Assembly (NCBI GenBank): GCA_018385425.1
Contig: JAHBAA010000047.1
Location: 1-43,996 of the forward strand
Direction: 5' to 3'
DNA: 43,996 nucleotides
Origin: Acetatifactor sp.
Lineage (GTDB): Bacteria; Bacillota; Clostridia; Lachnospirales; Lachnospiraceae
Part shown: positions 9,001 to 16,904 of the stretch, piece after piece
Layout: each line of letters starts with the position of its first letter
Numbering within the stretch: the first letter of the stretch is position 1
Translations under genes and position numbers: made by a program
The notes under the pieces: generated by a model
What the model was told of the DNA's origin: nothing
The model's database searches: none
What the model saw: only the letters and a program-made list of their open reading frames with translations

Positions 9001-9561
9001 GAGTGGGACGAGTCCTACTATAAGGAGGTATCCATCCACGAATCCGGACATGCCCTGGTTCACTGGCTGGCAGGAAAGGAACCCTCCTTCGTCACCATCG
9101 TATCCAGAGGCAACTTCGGCGGCTATATGATGCCTGAGAACGGAGAGAAAACGCCCAACAGGACCAAGGAGGACATGATCTGGCACATTCGTACCTGTCT
9201 GGCCGGAAGAGCCGCAGAGTTGGTGTTCTACGGGGAGAAGAAGGGAATCAACACCGGTGTATCCTCCGACCTGAAAAATGCTACCTCCACTGCGCTTCAT
9301 ATGCTGAACACTTACGGCATGGGTGACAGCTCTATGCTGGCAATGGATCCCAGTCTGATGCAGTCCAGCCCGGAGAGAAGTACGAAGCTTCTGGAGGAGG
9401 CGGATGCGATCCTGAAGAGGGAGCTTCCGATCACCATGAAACTCATCGAAGAGCACAGAGATCTGATCGAGGAACTTTCCGGACGGCTGATGAAGAAGAA
9501 TCAGTTGGTTCGCGAGGAGATTCTGGAGGTCTTTGAGGGGAAAACTCCCAAAGCAGAATAG
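6061..9561 (+). CDS. Fusion protein: N-terminal region, ClpA/B-type AAA+, receiver-like domain, FtsH-type AAA+, M41 zinc metalloprotease
   Basis: AAA1 GPPGVGKT (6841-6864) and VILFDEIEKAH. Receiver-like VLTDLM near 7800. AAA2 GPPGTGKT (8356-8379) and IIFIDEIDAIG. HESGH zinc site (9037-9051) and SSDLKNAT (Asp codon 9268-9270). Confidence 0.92.
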   Translation: MQDEILQIVKKFADEKADGKQVTVYHLLSGYIKLLTMNTNALNVMFSENSSMDKVKEMYNTLESENIDIQLMRQAFPLILVYSGDDAEKNVCVGDTIKSYGENSNSVEIFKEIMKLKLPELELVKKGRTLNDTLTYVEQRSEERAAKEKEAKEAKKAAAAKAAEEGEQTGEPQTEQKEKENSTPEAPQEDTVNREQQEKMEGRKAFQDIIMSSKKLYSNLLSRVKGQDEAIRTFVEGYFQSEVFRAKEQQKKPSAVFLFAGPPGVGKTYLAETAAEFLGLPFARFDMSEYCDYNSNGMFAGDEKKYTGAKPGAVTSFVAEHPRSVILFDEIEKAHVNIIFLFLQILDGGILTDNYTTKQVSFKDTILLFTTNVGRSLYEKKNEMNLSTLPKSVVLDAIKKEKNERGDLAFPSAICSRFASGNVVMFNHLETYHLVDIVQERFEATGKMAKEMYSYNLMIDPRLSTMFLFNQGSNLDARTASSQSSIMIKNELYEFARHVDKPQEVFETVDSFTFTVDIPKEKCEVRDLFINSEQMEVLCFADAGEFPVAETEKYKLDYVQDIETAKARLQKKEYSFVLTDLMYGGVEVDQNLLSLDDYGTQGIAFFKWIRDCFPSIPVYILEQKAISMEDKATFLQRGARGFVAAEDKRTLERELDRLADIVYLQHRADELSNRHKILSYNTMQYVSEDKKRAFIKFYDFKIKKAVTADAQDVMMAENQRPTERFSDVFGAENAKEELRYFVDYMRSPKKYIIDGVRQPKGILLYGPPGTGKTMLAKAMAGESNASFFPVTATGFMDKYVGESERKIRDLFAMAKNYAPAIIFIDEIDAIGKERTGSSSTAHTESMLNALLTEMDGFEVDTKRPVFVLAATNFDLDGTTSGKQSAIDPALLRRFDNRIYVDLPNEEERKAYLQNRLEKYKITTVKEGTIDNIAKRTTGESLAILQNVFELAVRNARKKGASVTDEDLLNALEEYMYGEKHEWDESYYKEVSIHESGHALVHWLAGKEPSFVTIVSRGNFGGYMMPENGEKTPNRTKEDMIWHIRTCLAGRAAELVFYGEKKGINTGVSSDLKNATSTALHMLNTYGMGDSSMLAMDPSLMQSSPERSTKLLEEADAILKRELPITMKLIEEHRDLIEELSGRLMKKNQLVREEILEVFEGKTPKAE

Positions 9562-9583
9562 TGTTTTGAAAACAGAATCAGGC

Positions 9584-9619
9584 GGGACTCGGTATCCGTG
9601 ATGATGCCGGGTCCCTTTT
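9584..9619 (+). terminator. Rho-independent terminator after the fusion protease
   Basis: GGGACTCGG (9584-9592) pairs with CCGGGTCCC (9607-9615), followed by TTTT. Confidence 0.7.
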
Positions 9620-9679
9620 GCCGCAGCGGTGCCGCAGAGGAAAACAGTCATTTTTTTCTGACGGGCGGCGACTTCCTTC

Positions 9680-9708
9680 TTGAGAAGGACTCTGATATGA
9701 GGTATAGT
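9680..9708 (+). promoter_or_regulatory. Sigma-A-like promoter for dtd
   Basis: TTGAGA - 17 nt - TATAGT. Confidence 0.6.
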
Positions 9709-9732
9709 ATAGGGGGAGAAGGAGGCTGCAAC

Positions 9733-10179
9733 ATGAAATTCGTGATTCAGAGAGTGACAAGAGCGAGCGTGACAGTGGACGGTTCGGTGATCGGGCAGAT
9801 CGGAAAGGGGTTTCTGGTGCTGATCGGCGTTGCGGATGGGGATACGACCCAAGATGCCGACAAGATGATCAAGAAGCTGCTGAACCTCCGTATTTTTGAG
9901 GACAGTGAGGGAAAGACCAATCTGTCTCTGACGGATGTGGGAGGAAGTCTTTTGCTGGTGAGCCAGTTTACGCTTTATGCGGACTGCCGCAAGGGAAACC
10001 GTCCTTCCTTCGTAAAGGCCGGAAAACCGGATTTTGCAAATGAAATGTATGAGTATATCATCGCACAGTGCCGGGCGGCAGGTTTTGAAGTGCAGACCGG
10101 AAGCTTTGGTGCAGATATGAAGGTGGAGCTGTTGAACGACGGCCCGTTTACCATTGTGTTGGACAGCGGAGAATTGTAG
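9733..10179 (+). CDS. dtd: D-aminoacyl-tRNA deacylase
   Basis: [17 protein letters not shown]...[20 protein letters not shown]...[11 protein letters not shown]. The true start is the internal ATG at 9733 in the longer supplied ORF. Confidence 0.95.
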   Translation: MKFVIQRVTRASVTVDGSVIGQIGKGFLVLIGVADGDTTQDADKMIKKLLNLRIFEDSEGKTNLSLTDVGGSLLLVSQFTLYADCRKGNRPSFVKAGKPDFANEMYEYIIAQCRAAGFEVQTGSFGADMKVELLNDGPFTIVLDSGEL

Positions 10180-10300
10180 GAGAACAGGTCTGCCCCATGG
10201 GACAGGATGCCTCTGAGAAAAAACGGCGCAGTATTTATCCTGCAGGAAGGTCACGGTGGGCTGGTTTACGGAAGGTATCTGTGGAATCGGAGGATTGGTT

Positions 10301-10651
10301 ATGGAGAAGCGATTAAAGAATTATCTGAAACAGATGGAAGAGATGCGGATCGAAGGGATGAGTCCGGAAGAACGTCGGATCCGGGCACAAGCACTTCTGA
10401 TCCAGATCGGTTTTTTTCAGCATGAGAGGCTGATCCATCTGATTGTGACAGTGACCTTTGCGGTGCTGACGATGCTGGCTGTGATGCTCAGTTTTGAACT
10501 GGAGACCGTGGCGGGTTTTTTGCTGCCGATTACGTTCCTGATCCTGTTGATTCCCTATATCAGACATTATTACATATTGGAGAATGGGGTGCAGAGACTG
10601 TACAGCTTCTATGATCGGTTGATCGGCAGGGAACAGGAAGTGTCCGGCTGA
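10301..10651 (+). CDS. Small membrane protein of unknown function
   Basis: Two hydrophobic segments (LIHLIVTVTFAVLTMLAVML, VAGFLLPITFLILLIPYI). ATG at 10301 preferred over 10256. Confidence 0.55.
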   Translation: MEKRLKNYLKQMEEMRIEGMSPEERRIRAQALLIQIGFFQHERLIHLIVTVTFAVLTMLAVMLSFELETVAGFLLPITFLILLIPYIRHYYILENGVQRLYSFYDRLIGREQEVSG

Positions 10652-10678
10652 CCCCAGGCTGCTCACGGTTTGTCTTTA

Positions 10679-10714
10679 GGTGAAGTGCAATTCTTGCTGC
10701 TTCACCTATTTTTT
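10679..10714 (+). terminator. Rho-independent terminator
   Basis: GGTGAAG (10679-10685) pairs with CTTCACC (10700-10706), then TATTTTTT. Confidence 0.8.
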
Positions 10715-10850
10715 GTTGTAATACGCTATGGAAGAACAAAAAAGGACATCCTTCCTACAATTTAGTACATTTATTCCTTCAGACACAAAGCATAAAATGG
10801 GTAGGAAAGTATGGAGAATGGCCTGCACCCGGCAGGCAGATGGAGAAACT

Positions 10851-12620
10851 ATGGAACAGAAGAGAAGTAAAATCGGATGGCTGTGGGAGAATATGAAGGG
10901 GTACCGGGCGATGTATATCATCGGTATCATGGGAACCATTGTGTACAATGCTCTGCAGCTGACTGTCCCTTTCGTCACATCGATCATCGTGGATACCTTC
11001 CTCACCGGCAAAGATGCCGTGACCAATCTGGAGACGAGGAGAGACTACTTATTTCAGTTGATCGCGGCGATGGTTCTGCTGACCTTCCTGCGGACGGCCA
11101 TCGTGTATATCGTATGTATGGATGTGGAGGTCGTATCCCAGAAGGTTCTGTATCGGATCAGAACGTTTCTGTTCAACAAGATCGAGACACAGGATATGAA
11201 TTTCTACAGTACGTATCGTACCGGTGATCTGATGACCCGTGTGACCGGAGACCTGGATGCCGTGAGACATATGATCGCCTGGGTGCTTCGTACCATCATC
11301 GAGTCCCTGGCACTGTTCGGTGCAACGGCGGCTTACTTCATTTATATGGACTGGGCGTTGGCACTGTGCATGCTGGCCATCGCACCCTTTATCTTCCTGA
11401 TCATCATTCTGTTCAAGAATAAGGTTGCCCCCAGACACAAGGAATTGCGTGAGAAGCTGGCCCAGATGAATACTGCCGCCCAGGAGAATATTTCCGGAAA
11501 CAGGGTGGTAAAGGCATTCGCAAGAGAAGATTACGAGATAGAGAAGTTCAACGAGTATAACACGGATTACTCAAAGACGAATAAGAAGACGGCAATGACC
11601 TGGCTGACGTATTACCCCTACGTAGAAACTTTTGCCAATCTGATGCCGGTAGTTCTGTTGGCTGTGGGCGGTATGTTCATTATTAACGGCCGCATCACCA
11701 TGGGTGAATATGTGGCGTTCTCCGGACTGATCTGGGCATTGCAGAACCCGATGCGTTCCATGGGCAATATCATGAACGAGTTTCAGCGTTTCTCTGCCGC
11801 AGCGGACAAGGTCATGGAGATCTACTATTCCGAGCCGAAGATCGTGGACGAGCCGGATGCGGTGGATATGCCGGAGCGCTTTGCAGGCAAGATCGAGTTT
11901 AAGAACGTCAGCTTTCAATATGAGGATGGAAAGCTTCCCGTATTGCACGATATCTCTTTTGTGGCGAATCCCGGTGAGACTGTGGCGATCATGGGTGAGA
12001 CCGGGTGCGGAAAGACTTCTCTGATCCAGCTGATCCCCAGATTCTATGAGCCCACCGGTGGTGAGGTGCTGGTGGATGATGTGAATGTGCACAAGATGAA
12101 GCTGCGCCAGCTGCGCAAGAATATCGGTCTGGCAACCCAGGATGTGCTGCTGTACTCTGATACCATCGACGGCAATATCGCATACGGTGACAGCCATATC
12201 AAGCCGGAGGAGGTAGTGAAATTTGCCAGATACTCCGCAGCTTCCGACTTTATTGCGAAGATGCCGGAGGGATATGATACCATCGTGGGAGAACGGGGCG
12301 TGGGACTTTCCGGCGGACAGAAGCAGCGAATCTCCCTGGCCAGAGCCCTGGCGGTCCGTCCCGCCATACTGATTCTGGATGACACGACCTCCGCAGTGGA
12401 TATGGAGACGGAGAAGCAGATCCAGCACAGTCTGAAGGAACTGGATTTCCCTTGTACGAAGATCATTATTGCCCAGAGAATTTCCACCACAAAGTCTGCG
12501 GACAAGATCCTGGTGATCCGGGACGGCCGTATCGCGGAGTCGGGAACCCATGAGGAACTGGTGGCGAAGAAAGGCTACTACTACAGTCTGGTTGCATTGC
12601 AGACAGGAGAGGAGGCATAA
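10851..12620 (+). CDS. ABC exporter half-transporter (TMD-NBD), degenerate-site subunit
   Basis: [28 protein letters not shown] (Asp at the catalytic Glu position), IIIAQRIST (Gln in the switch position). ATG at 10851 preferred. Confidence 0.92.
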   Translation: MEQKRSKIGWLWENMKGYRAMYIIGIMGTIVYNALQLTVPFVTSIIVDTFLTGKDAVTNLETRRDYLFQLIAAMVLLTFLRTAIVYIVCMDVEVVSQKVLYRIRTFLFNKIETQDMNFYSTYRTGDLMTRVTGDLDAVRHMIAWVLRTIIESLALFGATAAYFIYMDWALALCMLAIAPFIFLIIILFKNKVAPRHKELREKLAQMNTAAQENISGNRVVKAFAREDYEIEKFNEYNTDYSKTNKKTAMTWLTYYPYVETFANLMPVVLLAVGGMFIINGRITMGEYVAFSGLIWALQNPMRSMGNIMNEFQRFSAAADKVMEIYYSEPKIVDEPDAVDMPERFAGKIEFKNVSFQYEDGKLPVLHDISFVANPGETVAIMGETGCGKTSLIQLIPRFYEPTGGEVLVDDVNVHKMKLRQLRKNIGLATQDVLLYSDTIDGNIAYGDSHIKPEEVVKFARYSAASDFIAKMPEGYDTIVGERGVGLSGGQKQRISLARALAVRPAILILDDTTSAVDMETEKQIQHSLKELDFPCTKIIIAQRISTTKSADKILVIRDGRIAESGTHEELVAKKGYYYSLVALQTGEEA

Positions 12621-12623
12621 GAG

Positions 12624-14405
12624 ATGGCACGCAGAAATACATACAGAGAAGACGAAGTGCTGGAAACTCCCTTTGACTACCACCACCTGCTTCGGGCTTC
12701 CGTCTATATCAAAAAATATGTAAAGTGGATGGTGATTGCTTTTACCATGAGCGCCGTAGGCGGCATCATGGGGCTGTTCACCCCTATGTTTTCCAGAAAA
12801 GCACTGGATGAGGCTATACCGAATAAGGACACACACATGCTGTTTTTGCTGGTGGCATTGCTCATCGGAACATATGTGGTGGGCGTTGTGTTCACCACCA
12901 TCCGCTCCAGAATCATGGTGGATGTGAGCCAGAACATCATTTTTGATATCCGCAAGGATATCTTCGATCATCTGCAGAAGCTCCCCTTCCAGTACTATGA
13001 TGACAGACCCCACGGCAAGATCCTGATCCGTGTGGTAAACTATGTGAACTCTGTGTCGGATATGCTTTCCAACGGGCTGATCAATGTGGTGCTGGAGATC
13101 ATCAACCTGATCTTTATCGTCATCTTCATGTTTCTGGTGGACGTAAAGCTTTCCTTGGTAGTTATGGCCGGTGTGCCGATCCTGGGCGTATTTATGATGT
13201 ACATCAAAAAACGCCAGAGAAGGGCATGGCAGATGGTTTCCAACAAAAACTCCAACTTGAACGCATACCTGCAGGAGAATATTGTTGGAGCCAAGATCAC
13301 CCAGATCTTTGCGAGAGAAGAGGAAAATCTGGAGACCTTCTGTGAACTGTCCGACAGATGCCGCGGTGCCTGGATGAAGGCGGTAAAGTACAGCAATCTG
13401 GTATGGCCCGGAATCGATGATATCTCCGTGTGCGTGAGAGCAGCCATTTTCATCTTCGGACTGGTGATCTTCGGTGCGGGAAACACAAGCCTTGGTACCA
13501 TTGTGGCGATTTCTTCCTACGCCTCCAGATTCTGGCAGCCTATTATGAACCTTGGTAATATCTTTAACAATTTCATCAATAATATTGCTTATCTGGAGAG
13601 AATCTTTGAGACACTGGATGAGCCGGTGGTGGTATGTGATGCACCGGACGCAGTGGAGATGAAACCGATCAAGGGTCAGGTTACCTTTGATCATGTTACC
13701 TTCGGCTACGAGGCAGATAAGACAGTGCTTCGCGATCTTTCCTTCACGGTGGAGCCGGGAGAGAGTGTGGCTTTGGTAGGTCCTACCGGAGCCGGCAAGA
13801 GTACCATCGTCAATCTGATCTCCAGATTCTACAATGTGAACTCCGGAAGAGTGCTGATCGACGGACAGGATATCTCCAAGGTGACACTGCATTCTCTGAG
13901 ATCCCAGATGGGAATCATGCTTCAGGACAGCTTCATTTTCTCGGGAACGATCGAGGACAATATTCGCTACGGCAAGCTGGATGCCACTCTGGATGAGATC
14001 GTCCGAGCCGGCAAGACTGTCTGCGCAGATGAGTTTATCAGACGGTTCCCCGACGGCTATCAGACAGAGGTGAAGGAGAGAGGCTCCCTTCTCTCCCAGG
14101 GACAAAAGCAGCTGATCTCCTTTGCGAGAACACTGCTTTCCGATCCGGCGATCATGGTGCTGGATGAGGCCACCTCCAGTATTGATGTGCAGACAGAGAA
14201 AGCACTGCAGCAGGGTCTGAATGCAATGCTGCAGGGAAGGACTTCCTTTATTATTGCCCACAGACTTTCCACGATCAAAAACTGCGATAAGATCATGTAT
14301 ATCGATGAAGGAGGTATCCTGGAGTGCGGAACCCATGAGGAACTGTTGGCCAGGAAGGGTTATTACTACAAACTGTATACAGCGCAGATGGAAGACATTG
14401 CGTAA
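12624..14405 (+). CDS. ABC exporter half-transporter (TMD-NBD), canonical subunit
   Basis: GPTGAGKST, LSQGQKQLISFART, IMVLDEATSSID, IIAHRLST; immediately downstream of the partner gene. Confidence 0.92.
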   Translation: MARRNTYREDEVLETPFDYHHLLRASVYIKKYVKWMVIAFTMSAVGGIMGLFTPMFSRKALDEAIPNKDTHMLFLLVALLIGTYVVGVVFTTIRSRIMVDVSQNIIFDIRKDIFDHLQKLPFQYYDDRPHGKILIRVVNYVNSVSDMLSNGLINVVLEIINLIFIVIFMFLVDVKLSLVVMAGVPILGVFMMYIKKRQRRAWQMVSNKNSNLNAYLQENIVGAKITQIFAREEENLETFCELSDRCRGAWMKAVKYSNLVWPGIDDISVCVRAAIFIFGLVIFGAGNTSLGTIVAISSYASRFWQPIMNLGNIFNNFINNIAYLERIFETLDEPVVVCDAPDAVEMKPIKGQVTFDHVTFGYEADKTVLRDLSFTVEPGESVALVGPTGAGKSTIVNLISRFYNVNSGRVLIDGQDISKVTLHSLRSQMGIMLQDSFIFSGTIEDNIRYGKLDATLDEIVRAGKTVCADEFIRRFPDGYQTEVKERGSLLSQGQKQLISFARTLLSDPAIMVLDEATSSIDVQTEKALQQGLNAMLQGRTSFIIAHRLSTIKNCDKIMYIDEGGILECGTHEELLARKGYYYKLYTAQMEDIA

Positions 14406-14411
14406 AGGCGG

Positions 14412-14444
14412 AACCGGCGGGAAACGAACCCGTCGGTTTTTTTT
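14412..14444 (+). terminator. Rho-independent terminator
   Basis: AACCGGCGGG (14412-14421) pairs with CCCGTCGGTT (14429-14438), followed by a T tract. Confidence 0.9.
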
Positions 14445-14501
14445 GTCGAAATTTCACGCGATGATTCTCCTTGCTGGCAGCGGAAAACAGGCTGCAATCT
14501 G

Positions 14502-14530
14502 TTGTGTTTTGCCTGTTGTATTGTTATAAT
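14502..14530 (+). promoter_or_regulatory. Sigma-A-like promoter for the hybrid kinase gene
   Basis: TTGTGT - 17 nt - TATAAT. Confidence 0.6.
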
Positions 14531-14656
14531 GATAACAGGGGACGCGGAAGCACAAAGTGCGGAGCGATCCGAAAGTATCAAGCGTCTTGAGCAGTCTTGT
14601 TTTCGAAAGTATAGAAGCCGGGCATCAAGGCGAATGCATAAGAGGAGGGTTCGGCG

Positions 14657-16273
14657 ATGAAGAAGGAAGGATTGTTCCGTATTGGGTCCAAGACCATACG
14701 GGCCGGACAGTACACTGCAATCTGTTCCCTGGCGCTGAATGCGCTCAGCAACACCTATCTGCACATTGCCAGCGTCGACTATCTGACCGGAGAATGTATT
14801 CTGGTACAGGATACGGAAGGCTTTGTGAGCCAGATGGATCGGGTATACGACTGGATGGAGCTAAGGAGCGCAATGCTTGGACTGATCGAGGATGAGGATC
14901 TGGAGAAGTTTAAGACCTGCACCACGCTGGGGTATTTTCGCAGAGTGGCCGAACAGGGAATGGAGAGTGATTCCTTTACCTATCGTCGAAAGACAGAGGA
15001 CCACAATGCATACATGCAGACCATGATCGTACCGGCCAGACAGAAGAAATTGGAGAATTGTGTATTTTTATACGCAAAAAATCTGGATGAAGCCACCCGG
15101 GCGGAAGAATTGCACAAGGAACAGCTCTGGACCATGATGCGTCAGGCCCAGACGGAAGAGAATAGAAAAGAGGAATATCTGAAATACTTCTCTCAGGGAC
15201 TGAAGGTTCCGGTGGATGCCGTCATCGGCATGTGTGGCCTCGCAAAGGAAGCGCTGGAGGCAGGTGACACGGAGAAGGCAGCAAAGTTTCTGAGAATTGC
15301 AGCCGGAACCGGAAAATGTGCCAGGATGATGCTGGGGGACATCGTACAGTTGAGTATTCGACAGGAACAGCGTTTTTCCACGCAGAAAAACCGTTTCTCT
15401 CTGAGGAGCCTTTTGGAAGGCTATCGGGTCTTCTATGAGAAGATCCGTATGTGGGATCAGGAGGTCCAATTTCACATGGAGATAGACGACAGGCTCTGTG
15501 AGGAATATTTCGGAGATGACGGCAGATTGATTCAAATGCTGAATGAACTGTTGTCCAATGCCTATCAATATAGTCGAAGCGGCGGGGAGGTAATGCTCAA
15601 CGTGTCCCTGGCGGAGCATACGGAGGAGAAGGATTTCATTGAGTTTGTGGTAAGCGACAACGGCATTGGAATCAGCGAGGAGTTTGCCCCTTATCTGTTT
15701 GACTTCTTTTCCGTGGGGAAACATAGAGAATTCGGCGCCAGACCCGGTACCGGTATGGGCTTATCCGTGGTGAAGATGGCGGTGGAAGCACTGGAGGGAA
15801 CCATCCAGGTGGAGAGCAAGGAGGATCTGGGCAGCAAGTTTCGAATAGTGGTGCCGTTGTATCGTGCGGATCTCAGACGCAGACAGGGTATCGTTCCCGG
15901 GAAGGTGATGGTGGTGGACGATAATGAACTGAACCGCAATATCGTGGTGGAGATGCTTCGGATGGACGGTCGGGAAGCGGATGCCTTCGAGGACGGATGC
16001 TATGCACTGGAGGCCTTTGAAAAAAGCGCCCCCGGAACCTATGGGATCGTGCTGACGGATCTGATGATGCCTCAGATGGACGGTTATACACTGGCAGAAC
16101 GGATTCGGGCTTCAGCCCATCCGGACGGGAAAACGGTGCGCGTGATCGGGCTGAGCGCCTGCTTGGACAAGGAGCGATATCAAGGGACGAAGGCCTTCAA
16201 CGGTTATCTGCTGAAGCCCTTCCGCATTGAGGAATTTTTGGAACTGTGCGAAGCACCGGGCGGCACAGAATAA
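14657..16273 (+). CDS. Hybrid sensor histidine kinase-like protein with C-terminal receiver domain (phospho-acceptor His apparently absent)
   Basis: HisKA-like segment YFSQGLKVPVDAVIGM; HATPase LNELLSNAYQYS, DNGIGI, GTGMGLSV; receiver MVVDDNELNR...IVLTDLMMPQMDG...LLKPF. Confidence 0.88.
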   Translation: MKKEGLFRIGSKTIRAGQYTAICSLALNALSNTYLHIASVDYLTGECILVQDTEGFVSQMDRVYDWMELRSAMLGLIEDEDLEKFKTCTTLGYFRRVAEQGMESDSFTYRRKTEDHNAYMQTMIVPARQKKLENCVFLYAKNLDEATRAEELHKEQLWTMMRQAQTEENRKEEYLKYFSQGLKVPVDAVIGMCGLAKEALEAGDTEKAAKFLRIAAGTGKCARMMLGDIVQLSIRQEQRFSTQKNRFSLRSLLEGYRVFYEKIRMWDQEVQFHMEIDDRLCEEYFGDDGRLIQMLNELLSNAYQYSRSGGEVMLNVSLAEHTEEKDFIEFVVSDNGIGISEEFAPYLFDFFSVGKHREFGARPGTGMGLSVVKMAVEALEGTIQVESKEDLGSKFRIVVPLYRADLRRRQGIVPGKVMVVDDNELNRNIVVEMLRMDGREADAFEDGCYALEAFEKSAPGTYGIVLTDLMMPQMDGYTLAERIRASAHPDGKTVRVIGLSACLDKERYQGTKAFNGYLLKPFRIEEFLELCEAPGGTE

Positions 16274-16284
16274 TCAATCGGTCA

Positions 16285-16311
16285 GAAACTTTTTTCAAAA
16301 TAAGTCGTCTA
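16285..16311 (+). promoter_or_regulatory. Candidate ECF-type promoter (possible autoregulation)
   Basis: GAAAC (16285-16289) - 16 nt - CGTCTA (16306-16311), directly upstream of the sigma factor gene. Confidence 0.6.
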
Positions 16312-16343
16312 TAGGATTAGACGTATTCAAAGGAGGTTAACTC

Positions 16344-16904
16344 ATGCAGGATACGGCGATTATTGATCTGTATTTTGCGCGAAACGAGCAGGCTATCGCT
16401 GAGACACAGGCCGCTTACGGCAGCTATTGCCGCAGCATTGCCTGGAATGTTCTGCATGACAGTGAGGATGCAGATGAGTGTGTGAATGATACCTGGCTTC
16501 GCGCATGGAATTCCATACCGCCCACCAGGCCGGCCAGGCTGTCTGTCTATCTGGGGACGATCACCAGAAATCTTTCCCTGGACAGGTGGAAGAGCAAGCG
16601 TACAGCCAGACGCGGCAATGGTGAAATGACGGTCGTTTTGGATGAGATCGCAGAGGTGGTGCCGGATACAAGCAGTGTAGAGGATGCAGTGGAGACGGCA
16701 CGTCTGGAAGAACTGATCAATCGGTTTCTGCACGATCTGCCGGAGAAGGATTGCAGTGTATTCCTGAGACGATACTGGTACATGGAAGAATATGGAGACA
16801 TCGCCAAGCGCTATCACATGAATTTGAACACAGTGAAGAGCAGTATTCACAGGACAAGAGGGAAACTCAGAGATTTTTTGGAAAAAGAGGGAGTGACCAT
16901 ATGA
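16344..16904 (+). CDS. RNA polymerase sigma factor, sigma-70/ECF-like
   Basis: Sigma2 (DSEDADECVNDTWLRAWNSIPP) and sigma4 (LPEKDCSVFLRRYWYMEEYGDIAKRYHMNLNTVKSSIHRTRGKLR) patterns; strong SD. Confidence 0.9.
   Translation: MQDTAIIDLYFARNEQAIAETQAAYGSYCRSIAWNVLHDSEDADECVNDTWLRAWNSIPPTRPARLSVYLGTITRNLSLDRWKSKRTARRGNGEMTVVLDEIAEVVPDTSSVEDAVETARLEELINRFLHDLPEKDCSVFLRRYWYMEEYGDIAKRYHMNLNTVKSSIHRTRGKLRDFLEKEGVTI

Noticed and set aside
7654-10254. 866-aa minus-strand ORF opposite the fusion protease and dtd
   Set aside because: Antisense shadow of clear coding sequence; no domain motif or convincing RBS.
11571-14336. 921-aa minus-strand ORF opposite the ABC exporter genes
   Set aside because: Lies exactly antisense to two well-supported ABC genes, lacks recognisable domains and is Cys/His/Gln-rich; a codon-bias shadow ORF.
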